From positions 1-64,000 of the forward strand of contig DATLBC010000140.1 of NCBI GenBank assembly GCA_035527095.1: DNA of 64,000 nt. Reading direction: 5' to 3'. The translations under genes and the position numbers were made by a program. Under the pieces are notes generated by a model, which made no database searches, was not told the origin of the DNA, and worked only from the letters and a program-made list of their open reading frames with translations. The DNA comes from Sva-07 sp035527095. Its GTDB lineage: Bacteria > Actinomycetota > Acidimicrobiia > Acidimicrobiales > Ilumatobacteraceae. Of this stretch, positions 41,860 to 51,100 are shown piece after piece (position 1 is the first letter of the stretch; each line of letters starts with the position of its first letter).

Positions 41860-42756
41860 ATGCGTGTTGCCATCACCGGATCGACGGGCCTGATCGGCTC
41901 GGCCCTCAAGCCCCACCTCGAATCGCTCGGTCACGACGTGATCCGAGTGGTGCGAGGCAATCCATCGGGAACCGATGTCTCGTGGTCGCCGACCGATGGC
42001 CGCATCGACCCGGGAGCGCTCGACGGCGTAGACGCCGTCGTCCACCTGGCCGGAGCAGGCATCGGCGACAAGCGCTGGACCGACGACTACAAGCGGGAAC
42101 TGCTCGACAGCCGCACCAAGGGCACGACGCTGATCTCCGAAGCGATCGCGTCGGCGACCGACGGACCCGAGGTACTGCTGTCGGGCTCGGCGATCGGGAT
42201 CTACGGCGCCCGCGGCGACGAGGAACTCACAGAGGTCTCGTCACCCGGCGAGGGATTCCTCGCAGACATCTGCGTGCAGTGGGAGCAGGCCACCGGTGTC
42301 GCCGAAGCCGCGGGCACACGTGTGGTGCACCTGCGAACAGGCATCGTCTTGTCGGCCAAGGGCGGCGCGCTCAAGAAGCAACTGCCGCTGTTCAAGTTCG
42401 CCCTCGGCGGCAAGATGGGCTCAGGAGCCCAGTGGCAGAGCTGGATCTCGATCGACGACGAGGTCGCTGCGATCACGCACCTCCTCACCACCGACACGAC
42501 GGGCGCCGTCAACCTGACCGCTCCGAAGCCGGTCACCAACGCCGAGTTCACCGACACCCTGGGCGATGTCCTGCACCGCCCGACGTTTCTGCCGATTCCG
42601 AAATTCGGCCCCAAGCTCCTGCTCGGCGCCGAACTCGCCGACAACCTGCTGTTCTCGGGACAACGCGTCGTGCCGGCGGTGCTCGAAGCCGACAGCGGCT
42701 TCACATTCCAACACCCCGATCTGGCCACCGCGCTCCACGCGCTGCTCGGCAAGTGA
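41860..42756 (+). CDS. TIGR01777-family NAD(P)-binding epimerase-like protein
   Basis: 298 residues. Rossmann ITGSTGLIGSALKPHL at residues 4-19 (GxxGxxG), DAVVHLAGAGIGDKRWTDDYK, the LLSGSAIGIYGARGDEELTE catalytic-region strand with YG(x)RGD, and C-terminal DUF1731 stretch (ADSGFTFQHPDLATALHALLG). This is the SDR39U1/YfcH-like family, usually of unknown substrate. Its stop overlaps the GTG of the FAD-dependent gene, so the two are coupled. Confidence 0.9.
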   Translation: MRVAITGSTGLIGSALKPHLESLGHDVIRVVRGNPSGTDVSWSPTDGRIDPGALDGVDAVVHLAGAGIGDKRWTDDYKRELLDSRTKGTTLISEAIASATDGPEVLLSGSAIGIYGARGDEELTEVSSPGEGFLADICVQWEQATGVAEAAGTRVVHLRTGIVLSAKGGALKKQLPLFKFALGGKMGSGAQWQSWISIDDEVAAITHLLTTDTTGAVNLTAPKPVTNAEFTDTLGDVLHRPTFLPIPKFGPKLLLGAELADNLLFSGQRVVPAVLEADSGFTFQHPDLATALHALLGK

Positions 42757-44012
42757 GCGCGACCACCCGACCCGACGAATCGGTGGTCGTCGTCGGCGCC
42801 GGGTTGGCCGGTTTGTCGTGCGCCGTCGCACTTCACGACGCCGGCATCCCGGTGCAGGTGTACGAAGCGAGCGACGGCATCGGCGGACGGGTGCGCACCG
42901 ACCGCGTCGACGGATTCACGCTCGACCGCGGCTTCCAGGTCGCCCTGACCGCGTACCCCGAGATGCACCGCCAACTCGACATGGCCGCGCTCGACCTCCA
43001 GGCCTTCGACCCGGGTGCCCTCGTGTGGCGCAACGGGAAGGGTGCTGTTGTCGGAGACCCGTTCCGGCGCCCGACGACAGCGCTGTCGACGGTCACGTCA
43101 CCGATCGGTTCGTTGTTCGACAAGGCCCGGATCGCCGTGCTTCGCCATCGACTGCGCAGCGTGCACCCGGTCAGGCTCCTCCAGGGAGACGACACCTCGA
43201 CACGCACTGCGCTCGCCGACGCCGGCTTCTCCGACACGATCATCGAGCGGTTCTTCCGGCCGCTCGTCGGGGGCATCCAACTCGACCCCGACCTCGCCGA
43301 CAGCCGTCGCATGTTCGACGTGATCTTCCGCATGCTCGCCGATGGCGACTCGGCTGTCCCCGCCGCAGGTATGCAGGCCATCCCCCGTCAACTTGCCGAC
43401 CGGTTGCCCTCGGGCACCATCCATCTCGACGCGCCGGTGACGGCAACCACCCCGACCTCGGCCACGGTCGACGGCACAACGATCGCTGCGTCGGCCGTCG
43501 TCGTGGCCACGGAGGGTCCGGCTGCATCAACCCTCCTCGGCCTTCCTGCCGTCGAGTCCAAGTCGGTCGGCGCTGTCTACTTCTCGGCGCCCGCGGCCCC
43601 GATCGCCGACAAGCTGGTCGTTCTCGACGGAACGGGTCGCGGCCCGGTGCTCAACGTCGCCGTGATGAGCAACGTCGCTCAGAGCTACGCGCCGCCCGGG
43701 TCACACCTGGTCGTCGCCGCACTCCCCGGCCACGACGGCCCGACGATCGAGGCCGATGCCCGTTCGCAGCTGCGCGGATGGTGGGGGCCGCAGGTGGAGA
43801 CGTGGGATCATCTTGCGACGTATCGCATTGCGCACGGCCAGCCGCGTCAACGTCCGCCCTTCGATCCCAAGCGACGAGTACGCCTCGACGACGGGCGCTT
43901 CGTGTGCGGCGACCATCGCGACACCGCCTCGATCCAGGGTGCGATGTACTCCGGGCGGCGGTGCGCTCTGGCCCTCGCCGCCGAGATCGGCCAGACTGGC
44001 CCTCATGGCTGA
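42753..44012 (+). CDS. FAD-dependent amine oxidase/phytoene desaturase-like oxidoreductase
   Basis: 419 residues from GTG 42753 (4-bp overlap with the previous stop). Dinucleotide fold VVVVGAGLAGLSCAVALHDAG with EASDGIGGRVRTD after the second strand, the GG-doublet/RhxxR signature of flavin amine oxidases. C-terminal FAD contact FVCGDHRDTASIQGAMYSGRRCA. Related to protoporphyrinogen oxidase, squalene/phytoene desaturase and UNQ-type enzymes; the exact substrate cannot be named. Overlaps the SRPBCC gene by 8 bp, so the three genes form one translational unit. Confidence 0.88.
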   Translation: MSATTRPDESVVVVGAGLAGLSCAVALHDAGIPVQVYEASDGIGGRVRTDRVDGFTLDRGFQVALTAYPEMHRQLDMAALDLQAFDPGALVWRNGKGAVVGDPFRRPTTALSTVTSPIGSLFDKARIAVLRHRLRSVHPVRLLQGDDTSTRTALADAGFSDTIIERFFRPLVGGIQLDPDLADSRRMFDVIFRMLADGDSAVPAAGMQAIPRQLADRLPSGTIHLDAPVTATTPTSATVDGTTIAASAVVVATEGPAASTLLGLPAVESKSVGAVYFSAPAAPIADKLVVLDGTGRGPVLNVAVMSNVAQSYAPPGSHLVVAALPGHDGPTIEADARSQLRGWWGPQVETWDHLATYRIAHGQPRQRPPFDPKRRVRLDDGRFVCGDHRDTASIQGAMYSGRRCALALAAEIGQTGPHG

Positions 44013-44481
44013 CGGGACATCCGACAACGCATCCACCTCGATCGACGACGACAAGGTGGTGCGAGGGATCCGATTCGTGCCGGCCGAGCCCCAGGCGATC
44101 TTCGATCTCCTCGCCGATCCCGCGCAGCACCCGCAGATCGACGGTTCGGGATCGGTCCGAAGCAGCGCCGCGGACGCGCCCGAGCGTCTGACGTTGGGTT
44201 CGAAGTTCTCGATGTCGATGAAGCTGGGCACGCCGTACAAGATCACGAACGAAGTCGTCGAGTTCGACGAGCCGTCGTTGATCGCCTGGCAGCACGTGGG
44301 CAAGCACATCTGGCGCTACCGGTTGCGCCCCGTCGAAGGCGGCACCGAAGTCACCGAGGAGTTCGACTTCCGCCCCGCCCGCAGCGCAACAGCGCTGAAG
44401 CTGTTCGGTGCCCCCAAGCGCAACGGGAAGGCGATCGAAGCCACGCTCGATCGACTCGTCGCCCACTTCCAGGCCGACTGA
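44005..44481 (+). CDS. SRPBCC (START/Bet v1-like) protein
   Basis: 158 residues. VVRGIRFVPAEPQAIFDLLADPAQHPQIDG is the typical opening of polyketide cyclase/SRPBCC proteins, followed by strands YKITNEVVEFDEPSLIAWQH, WRYRLRPVEGGTEVTEEFDF and a long C-terminal helix (NGKAIEATLDRLVAHFQ). The fold encloses a hydrophobic ligand cavity; ligand unknown. Last gene of the TIGR01777-FAD-SRPBCC unit. Start at ATG 44005 within the end of the FAD gene. Confidence 0.85.
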   Translation: MADGTSDNASTSIDDDKVVRGIRFVPAEPQAIFDLLADPAQHPQIDGSGSVRSSAADAPERLTLGSKFSMSMKLGTPYKITNEVVEFDEPSLIAWQHVGKHIWRYRLRPVEGGTEVTEEFDFRPARSATALKLFGAPKRNGKAIEATLDRLVAHFQAD

Positions 44482-44504
44482 CGCTGCGGTCGCCCCGCCC
44501 GCAC

Positions 44505-44516
44505 CCCCGAAAGGGG
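44505..44516 (+). terminator. CCCC-GAAA-GGGG hairpin after the SRPBCC gene
   Basis: A 4-bp GC stem with a stable GAAA tetraloop, 24 nt after the stop and followed by GGTTGGGACCTTT. A likely but small terminator between the SRPBCC gene and the marR-type gene. Confidence 0.35.
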
Positions 44517-44531
44517 CGCTGGTTGGGACCT

Positions 44532-44561
44532 TTGACCGTCGCAACAATTGTGAGGTAGGGG
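44532..44561 (+). promoter_or_regulatory. Possible promoter for the MarR-type regulator
   Basis: TTGACC (44532-44537) and TAGGGG (44556-44561) with an 18-bp spacer; the spacer contains the palindrome ACAATTGT, which could be a MarR-type autoregulatory operator. A transcript would begin only a few bases before the ATG at 44574. Confidence 0.3.
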
Positions 44562-44573
44562 TAGGTTCGAGGT

Positions 44574-45023
44574 ATGGGCACGACATGGCTGACCGCGAGC
44601 GAGATGACGGCATGGCGCACGTACATCGAGACGTTCGGCGACCTGATCGCCGCGATCGAGCGTGATCTGGCCGAGCACGACCTGACACTCGGCGACTACC
44701 AGGTGTTCGTGTACCTGTCCGAGGCGCCGAACCATTCGATGCGCATGTGCGATCTCGCCGATCTGCTGCAATTGTCACCGAGCGGCTTGACCCGTCGCCT
44801 CGATGGGCTGGTCAAGGCAGGATTCGTGACTCGCGAACCGTCGACCGACGATCGGAGGGTGATGCTGGCCACGCTCACACCGACGGGATTCAGCACCCTC
44901 GAGGCCGCTGCCCCCGTTCACGTGGCGAGCGTGCGTCGCCACATCTTCGACCATCTCGACGACGACCAGGTCGATGCGCTGGCGTCGATCTTCCAGTCGA
45001 TCAAGCTCGGGCTGGAAAAGTGA
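44574..45023 (+). CDS. MarR-family transcriptional regulator
   Basis: 149 residues. Winged helix with LGDYQVFVYLSEAPNHSMRMCDLADLLQLSPSGLTRRLDGLVKAGFV as the DNA-recognition region and STDDRRVMLATLTPTG as the wing (conserved DxRR). Flanking helices form the dimer interface. MarR regulators usually respond to small phenolic or oxidative ligands. Stop overlaps the GTG of the argJ gene (GTGA), an unusual pairing; the divergent or nearby target is not obvious, autoregulation is possible. Confidence 0.92.
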   Translation: MGTTWLTASEMTAWRTYIETFGDLIAAIERDLAEHDLTLGDYQVFVYLSEAPNHSMRMCDLADLLQLSPSGLTRRLDGLVKAGFVTREPSTDDRRVMLATLTPTGFSTLEAAAPVHVASVRRHIFDHLDDDQVDALASIFQSIKLGLEK

Positions 45024-46177
45024 CCACCCTCCCGCAGGGTTTCCGCAGCCACGTTGCGAACATCGGCGTCAAGGACGACACCGACGACTTCGTGGTGATC
45101 ACGGCTGAACACGCAGTCCCCGTCGCCGGCGTGTTCACGAAGAGCCGGTTCGCCGGGCCGAGCGTCACCCTCAGTCGAGCTCAGATTGCCGACGGTCAGG
45201 CCCATGCCGTCGTGGTCATCTCGAAGAACGCCAACGTCGCCACAGGCCCGCAGGGCCATGCCGACGCCGTCGAGGTCGCCCAGCGGGTGGCTGCACGGCT
45301 CGGCTGCGAGCCGACTGACGTCGTGGTCACCTCGACCGGCGTGATCGGGCGTCGTTACCCGATCGAGCGCATCCGCGCCGGGATCGATGCCCTGCCCGCG
45401 GAACTCACGTCCGACGATGCCGCCGGGCCGGCGCGCGGCATGATGACCACCGACACGGTCCCCAACCTCGCCGAGGCGTCCGTCGCCGGCTCATCCGCAC
45501 GCGTCCTCGGGATGGCCAAGGGCGTCGGGATGATCGAGCCCGACATGGCGACGCACATCTCGCTGATCTTCACCGACGCCGCACTCACGAGCACCGACCT
45601 CGACGCCGTGTTCCGGCGCGTGGTCGACCGGACGTTCAACTGCGTCAGTGTCGACACCGACACCTCGACCAGCGACTCGTCGGTGATCATGGCCTCGGGC
45701 GCCGCCGGCCCGGTCGACCTCGATGCCTTCGAAGTGGCACTGCACGCTGTGGCGCTCGACCTGACCACGCAGATCGCCAGCGACGGCGAGGGTGCTCACT
45801 CGTTGATCGAGGTACACGTCGATCGCGCCCGCGACACCACACAGGCCAAGCGCGTCGCCAAGGCGATCGTCAACTCGCCGCTGGTGAAGACCGCCGTCCA
45901 CGGCGGGGATCCCAACTGGGGTCGGGTGGCGATGGCGATCGGCAAGTGCAGCGACGACACCGACATCGATCAGGATGCGGTGGTGATCCGCTTCGGCGAC
46001 ACCGAGGTGTACCCGCGCCAACTCGATGACACCGCCCTGGGCGCATTGTCGGACTACATGCGCAGCCCCGAGGTCCGCATCCACGTGTCCCTCGCCACCG
46101 GCGACGACGAAGCCACCGTGTGGGGCTGCGACCTGAGCGACACCTACGTCCGCTTCAACGCCGACTACACCACCTGA
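45020..46177 (+). CDS. argJ: Glutamate N-acetyltransferase / amino-acid N-acetyltransferase (ArgJ)
   Basis: 385 residues from GTG 45020. ArgJ signatures: GFRSHVANIGVKD, SKNANVATGPQGHADA, VTSTGVIGR, and the autocleavage site AKGVGMIEPDMATHISLIFTDA, where the Thr becomes the N-terminal nucleophile of the beta chain. GGDPNWGRVAMAIG and the C-terminal VWGCDLSDTYVRFNADY(T) are conserved. It recycles acetyl from N-acetylornithine to glutamate in arginine synthesis. No other arg gene is adjacent, and it is coupled to a MarR gene, which is unusual. In the autocleavage motif, Glu-Pro-Asp replaces the common Ala-Pro-Asn. Confidence 0.9.
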   Translation: MTTLPQGFRSHVANIGVKDDTDDFVVITAEHAVPVAGVFTKSRFAGPSVTLSRAQIADGQAHAVVVISKNANVATGPQGHADAVEVAQRVAARLGCEPTDVVVTSTGVIGRRYPIERIRAGIDALPAELTSDDAAGPARGMMTTDTVPNLAEASVAGSSARVLGMAKGVGMIEPDMATHISLIFTDAALTSTDLDAVFRRVVDRTFNCVSVDTDTSTSDSSVIMASGAAGPVDLDAFEVALHAVALDLTTQIASDGEGAHSLIEVHVDRARDTTQAKRVAKAIVNSPLVKTAVHGGDPNWGRVAMAIGKCSDDTDIDQDAVVIRFGDTEVYPRQLDDTALGALSDYMRSPEVRIHVSLATGDDEATVWGCDLSDTYVRFNADYTT

Positions 46178-46290
46178 CCACCCGTTCAGCGGTGTGCGAA
46201 CCCGCCGCATCTGCGTGATTCGCTCATCATCACCAGTGGGACAGCCGGCAATGCTCGCGGGGCGACCTCTCGGCTGTGCGAACATGCGCG

Positions 46291-47313
46291 ATGGCCGAAC
46301 CGCGACTGCTGGCACACCTGGCGAAACTCGGCGCCACCGCCGCCCAGATCTCCGATCTCGACGACGACGACCTGATCGGCCTTGCGGGCGACCTGCAACT
46401 TGCCAGCGGGCTGTCACTCACGCTCGACGACGTTGCCCGACAGACGGGCTGCGAACGCGATGAGGTGCGCGCAATCTACGAGGGTCTCGGCCTCCGAGTC
46501 GACGACCTGGCTGGTTTCGGCGACGGCGACGTCGCCCTGGTCTCGCTGATTGCGCACGACACGAGCGGGATCATCGAGACGGTCGGGACACAGATCCTGC
46601 GGGTCGCCGGAAGTTCACTTTCACGCCTGGCCGAGGCAACGGTGGCGGCCTACGTCCAAGACGTGGAGCATCGAGACGACTCACGTGACGTCATCGCCGA
46701 GGCGGATCAGAACGCGTTCGCGTCGACTCTCGTCCTCGTGCTGGGGGACATGCTGCCCACCGTGTTCCGTCATCACATGTGGACGTCGGTCCGTCGCCAA
46801 CGCGTCGCACAGCACGGCATCGCCGATCCACAGGTCGTCCGCATGGCCGTGGGATTCGTCGATCTGGTCGGGTTCACCTCGTTCTCGCGATTTGCGTCAC
46901 CTGCCGAACTCATCGCAGTGATCGAGGACTTCGAGCGGCGAGCGTTCGAGACGGCACACCGGTACGGCGGCCGGATCGTCAAGAGCATCGGCGACGAAGT
47001 GATGATCGCAGCGAGCGACGCTCGCATCGTTTCAGCGATCGCCCTCGAACTGATCGGCACGACCGGCGATGATCCCTCGGTTGCTCCGCGGGCCGGGGTC
47101 AGCGCCGGCGACGTGTTGTTCAGACTGGGCGACTACTACGGTCCAGTGGTCAATCTGGCCTCGCGGCTCACCGCTGAAGCGGTGCCCGGCGAGGTGCTCA
47201 CCGATCAGTCGACCGACGTTGGCCCGGACATGGCGCTGCAGCCCGCCGGCCGGAGAACCCTCAAGGGGTTCGCCGAACCGGTCACGGTCTGGTCGATCGA
47301 GCCGTTCACCTGA
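46291..47313 (+). CDS. Class III adenylate/guanylate cyclase
   Basis: 340 residues from ATG 46291; an in-frame GTG at 46276 is the alternative. A helical N-terminal region (1-180, no membrane helix) precedes a cyclase homology domain (about 185-320). Metal Asp191 is in GFVDLVGFTSFS, second metal Asp235 in KSIGDEVMIA with Lys231 for purine binding, and DYYGPVVNLASRLTAEA provides Asp281, Asn288 and Arg292. All catalytic positions are therefore present, consistent with an active cAMP cyclase of the Mycobacterium Rv1264/Rv2212-like soluble type. Signal sensed by the N-terminus unknown. Confidence 0.9.
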   Translation: MAEPRLLAHLAKLGATAAQISDLDDDDLIGLAGDLQLASGLSLTLDDVARQTGCERDEVRAIYEGLGLRVDDLAGFGDGDVALVSLIAHDTSGIIETVGTQILRVAGSSLSRLAEATVAAYVQDVEHRDDSRDVIAEADQNAFASTLVLVLGDMLPTVFRHHMWTSVRRQRVAQHGIADPQVVRMAVGFVDLVGFTSFSRFASPAELIAVIEDFERRAFETAHRYGGRIVKSIGDEVMIAASDARIVSAIALELIGTTGDDPSVAPRAGVSAGDVLFRLGDYYGPVVNLASRLTAEAVPGEVLTDQSTDVGPDMALQPAGRRTLKGFAEPVTVWSIEPFT

Positions 47314-47337
47314 CCCTCTCGGATCGGGCGATCTCGG

Positions 47338-48114
47338 TCACTTCGGCGGCATACGGATGCCGCCGTCGACTCGAATCGACTCGGCGTTCATGTAGCTGTT
47401 GGTGATGCACTCGACCACCATCGAGGCGAGCTGCTCCGGATCGCCGAGGCGCTTCGGAAACAGCACGCCCTTCTGGAGGTTCTCCTTGAACGCTTCACTG
47501 GCGTCGCCTTCGCCGTAGATCGGGGTGTCGATCAGGCCCGGAGCCACCGTGTTGACGCGGATGCCCACGGCGGACAGGTCGCGGGCGACCGGCAGAGTCA
47601 TGCCGACGACACCGCCCTTCGACGCCGAGTAGCTGGCCTGGCCGATCTGCCCGTCGAACGCCGCCACGGAGGCGATGTTCACGATGGCGCCGCGCTCGCC
47701 GTGTTCGAGCGGCTCGGTGGTGCTCATCGCTGTCGCCGCAACTCGGATGCAGTCGAACGTACCGATCAGGTTGATGGCGATGACCTTCTTGAAGGCGTCG
47801 AGGTTGGCGGCCGACTCGAGCGACCCGTCCTTACCGATCGTTCGCTGCGCCCAGCCGATGCCGGCGGAGTTGACGAGCACCCGAACCGGTCCCATCGACT
47901 TCGCCATCTCGACGGCGTTGACGATGTCGTCGGTGTTGGTGACGTCGACCTTGCAGAACGCTCCGCCGATCTCGTCGGCGAGTTCGTTGCCCTTGTCCTC
48001 CTGCAGGTCGGCGATGACGACCTTGGCACCGCGGGCGGCCAGCATGCGGGCTGCGGCCGCACCGATTCCCGATGCTCCACCGGTGACGATTGCACTTGCT
48101 CCAGAAATGTCCAT
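47338..48114 (-). CDS. Short-chain dehydrogenase, 3-hydroxyacyl-CoA dehydrogenase type 2-like
   Basis: 258 residues. SDR motifs: TGGASGIGAAAARML (cofactor glycines), NSAGIG, catalytic Ser in IVNIASVAAFDGQIGQ, and YSASKGG (Tyr-x3-Lys). VNTVAPGLIDTPIYG and the C-terminal SIRVDGGIRM are typical of HSD17B10/FabG-like enzymes that oxidise short 3-hydroxyacyl-CoAs in beta-oxidation. An Asp at the end of the second strand (IADLQEDKG) suggests NAD+ preference. It stands alone, convergent with the cyclase gene. Confidence 0.9.
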   Translation of the reverse strand: MDISGASAIVTGGASGIGAAAARMLAARGAKVVIADLQEDKGNELADEIGGAFCKVDVTNTDDIVNAVEMAKSMGPVRVLVNSAGIGWAQRTIGKDGSLESAANLDAFKKVIAINLIGTFDCIRVAATAMSTTEPLEHGERGAIVNIASVAAFDGQIGQASYSASKGGVVGMTLPVARDLSAVGIRVNTVAPGLIDTPIYGEGDASEAFKENLQKGVLFPKRLGDPEQLASMVVECITNSYMNAESIRVDGGIRMPPK

Positions 48115-48181
48115 GAGGCCGAAAGCTATTCGCCGGGCGGCCTCGGCAAGGAATCCGACCGGGGGAACTCGCTCGGCTGGT

Positions 48182-51100
48182 TCAGGCCGGGGCGGGCCCG
48201 ACGCCGTACCGAGTGTCGACCACCCGGTCGGGCACCATCGCGGCGTAGGTGTCGGTTCGGTTGAACCAACCGTTCACGTCGAGGAGAAAGTGTGTGTCGC
48301 TGTGGGTGTAGATGCACACCGATCCACCGGCACCGATCGTTGCGATGACGTTGTTCGCCGTCACCCGCCCGCGCGAGTAGTTCAGGTTTGCCGTCAGCGG
48401 ACGGGGTGTTCCGCACGGCCACACCGTCGCGAATCCAGCTCCGGGGGGATTGACGGCCGTGACATTCACCGACACGGACTCGGCGTCGGCGGGGATCGTG
48501 ACCGTCTGCCCGGCCACGACCATCTCGCGACCCGTGACCTGGACCTGCAACGGCTGACTCGGACGGATGAACGTCCGCGATCCAAGACCCTCACGGGTAT
48601 CGACCCAACGCTGGGGGACGGCCGACACGAACGCCGACGATGCAGGAGTGGCCCCAGCCGTGAACCATCCGACGACGTCGACGACGAGGTCGGTCCGTGC
48701 GTGCGTGTAGAAGCACAGGGTGCCACCGGCGCCGAGCGGCGCGATCGCTCCGTTGGCCCTGACGGCACCGGCACTGAAGTTCAGCGTCGACACGACAGGC
48801 CGGTCCACACCACATGGCCACACCGTGACGTAACCAGCGCTGACCGGGTCGACGGCGGTGACGTTGATCGCCGCGGCCACGGCGTTCGCGGGGATGACCG
48901 TTGCGCTGCCGTCGATGCGTTGGGCTCCGGCGCCGATCACCTGCAGGGTGACTGGCGTCTCCGGACGAATCCGTCCGAGTGGCACGCCGAGACCTTCGCG
49001 GGAGTCGATGAGCCGCTTCGGGGTGATCGCGGTGAATCCGGATCCGGACGCGTCGGCCGGTCCGAACCATCCACCGATGTCGATCACGACGTCGGTGGCA
49101 GCATGGGAGTACACGCAGGTCTTGCCGTTGGCATCGACCGGAGCGATCACTCCGTTGCCGTCGACCGCCCCTCGCGAGTAGTTGAGGTTCGAGGTGAGGG
49201 GTCGAGGCGCCGCGCAGGGCCACACGGTCACGAATCCGCCGCTCACCGGATCGATGGCAGCCACGTTCAACGACACGGCCGTCACATTCGCAGGGACCGT
49301 GGAGACGGCGCCGTCGGCTGCCGTGACGGTCCGACCCACGACGGGGATCTCGATCCGCCTGGGCGGGGCGAGGCGGCCGCCGATCGATGGCGACATCGTG
49401 ACGAGCGACTGACGAAGCCAGAGCGCGAACTGCGCCTGTCCGGTGGTGGTCAGATGCACACCGTCGCTGAACCAGCGAACACGCTCCGGCCCCGAACTCG
49501 CCGTGTTCCAGTCGAGCACGGTCAGGTTGGGCCAGCGCGACCGGGCAGCGCTCAGCGCGGCGTTGGTGGGTCCGTAGACAGACGCACCGGCACTCTTGCG
49601 GATGTCGGCGAGATTCACCCATGCCACCTGCCTGACGCCTCGGGCAGTGAGCGCCGACATCATTGCGTCGATGTCGGCGGCGATGTTGGCCGACGGGTTG
49701 TACCCCAACTCCACCACGGCGAGCGCCGTGTTCACGGGTACCGATGCCGCAGCCTGCACACCGCTCGGCGACGGCGGGGTCTTGGTGATGAAGCGGCTGT
49801 CGAGCACGTCGACGCGCAGCGACGGGAACGTTCCGTCGGAAAGTATCCGGAACTCCGAGGTCGTGGATCCGGCGATCGAGTTGCCAACCGAGTCTCCGAT
49901 CAGCGCAACCGACGACGACACGGTGTCACGAGTGATCACACGCACGGTGAACCCAGGCGACGGAAGGGCATTGGCGCCACGAAAGTCCCACGCCTGCTGA
50001 CGGAAGGTCCTGCCGTTCGAGCCGGTGAGCACGATGTCGTTGAACCAGATGCCGTCGAACTGCTGATAGGTCGTCGACGCGGCCTGGACCATCGACGCCG
50101 ACGTGATCGAGCCGAGCCCGTACCGAGCGGCGAGCGTGTCGGCGTCGAGTATCCGCGTCCAGCGGTGGTTCGGGTTGTTCGCCGTGGCGTCGCCCGGAGC
50201 GTCGTCCACGGCGGTGAAGACGCCGCCGGCAGTGCGCGGCCCATTCGAAGCGGAGAACTCGGTCGACGCGACGTTGCCGTTCGGGAACTTGCGGACCATG
50301 CCGGCGGTCGCCGCGATCGCGGCGTCAGTGCGCGGGTCCTCGACATTGACCGGCGCCGCGGTCGCCGTCGATCGGCGGGCCGACCCGAAGTAGACCTGAC
50401 ACGACTGCGAGTCACAGATCGATGCGTACGAATACCGGCGCTGTTGGATCCCGTACGACCGTGCGGCGACTGCCTGCGCCCGAACCGCATTCACGCCCCG
50501 TCCTGATCCGGCATCTGCCCAGCTTGCGGAGATCTCCTTCGGGACGACCCCGCGCAGGTAGTCCTCGGTCTTCACGTCGTTGACGACCCGGTTGCCATCG
50601 GACTCGCTGCGGACCTCGACCCGACCTCGGTAGTGGGTGACGACGCCGTTCGAACTGCACAGTCCGAGGACACTCGACGGCGCCGCAGCCGAGTTCTCGC
50701 CGGTCGCCGTCGTGAACGTGACGGGCCCAGTGACCGTGGTCAGCAGCGACCAACTCGCCGCGGAGGACCCGCCGGCGATGAGTTGGCGAGCGCGAGTCGC
50801 GTCGGCCGACTGCCACACTCCGGTCACCGGAAGCCCCTGGTCTCCCTGCCAATCGCGCAGGCGCGCCTCGGTGAGATTCCCGAAGGCGCCGTCGACGGAG
50901 AGCGCGCTGTCGCCCGCGATGCGGAACGTGTTGAGGAATTCCTGGATTTGGCGGACTCCGGCGTTGTCGCCGGACCCCTTGGCAATCGGACCGTTCGGCA
51001 CGACGAGACTCGACGCGCTGGGGCACGCCGAGGAGTTCGAGCCATAGATCTGGAATCGGTTTGCCGAGATCTCTCGGGCGTACATCGACACTCGGCTGAG

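Noticed and set aside
47675..50506. Plus-strand open frame of over 900 codons
   Set aside because: Lies antisense to the SDR and SpoIID-like genes and has only low-complexity Arg/His/Gly sequence.
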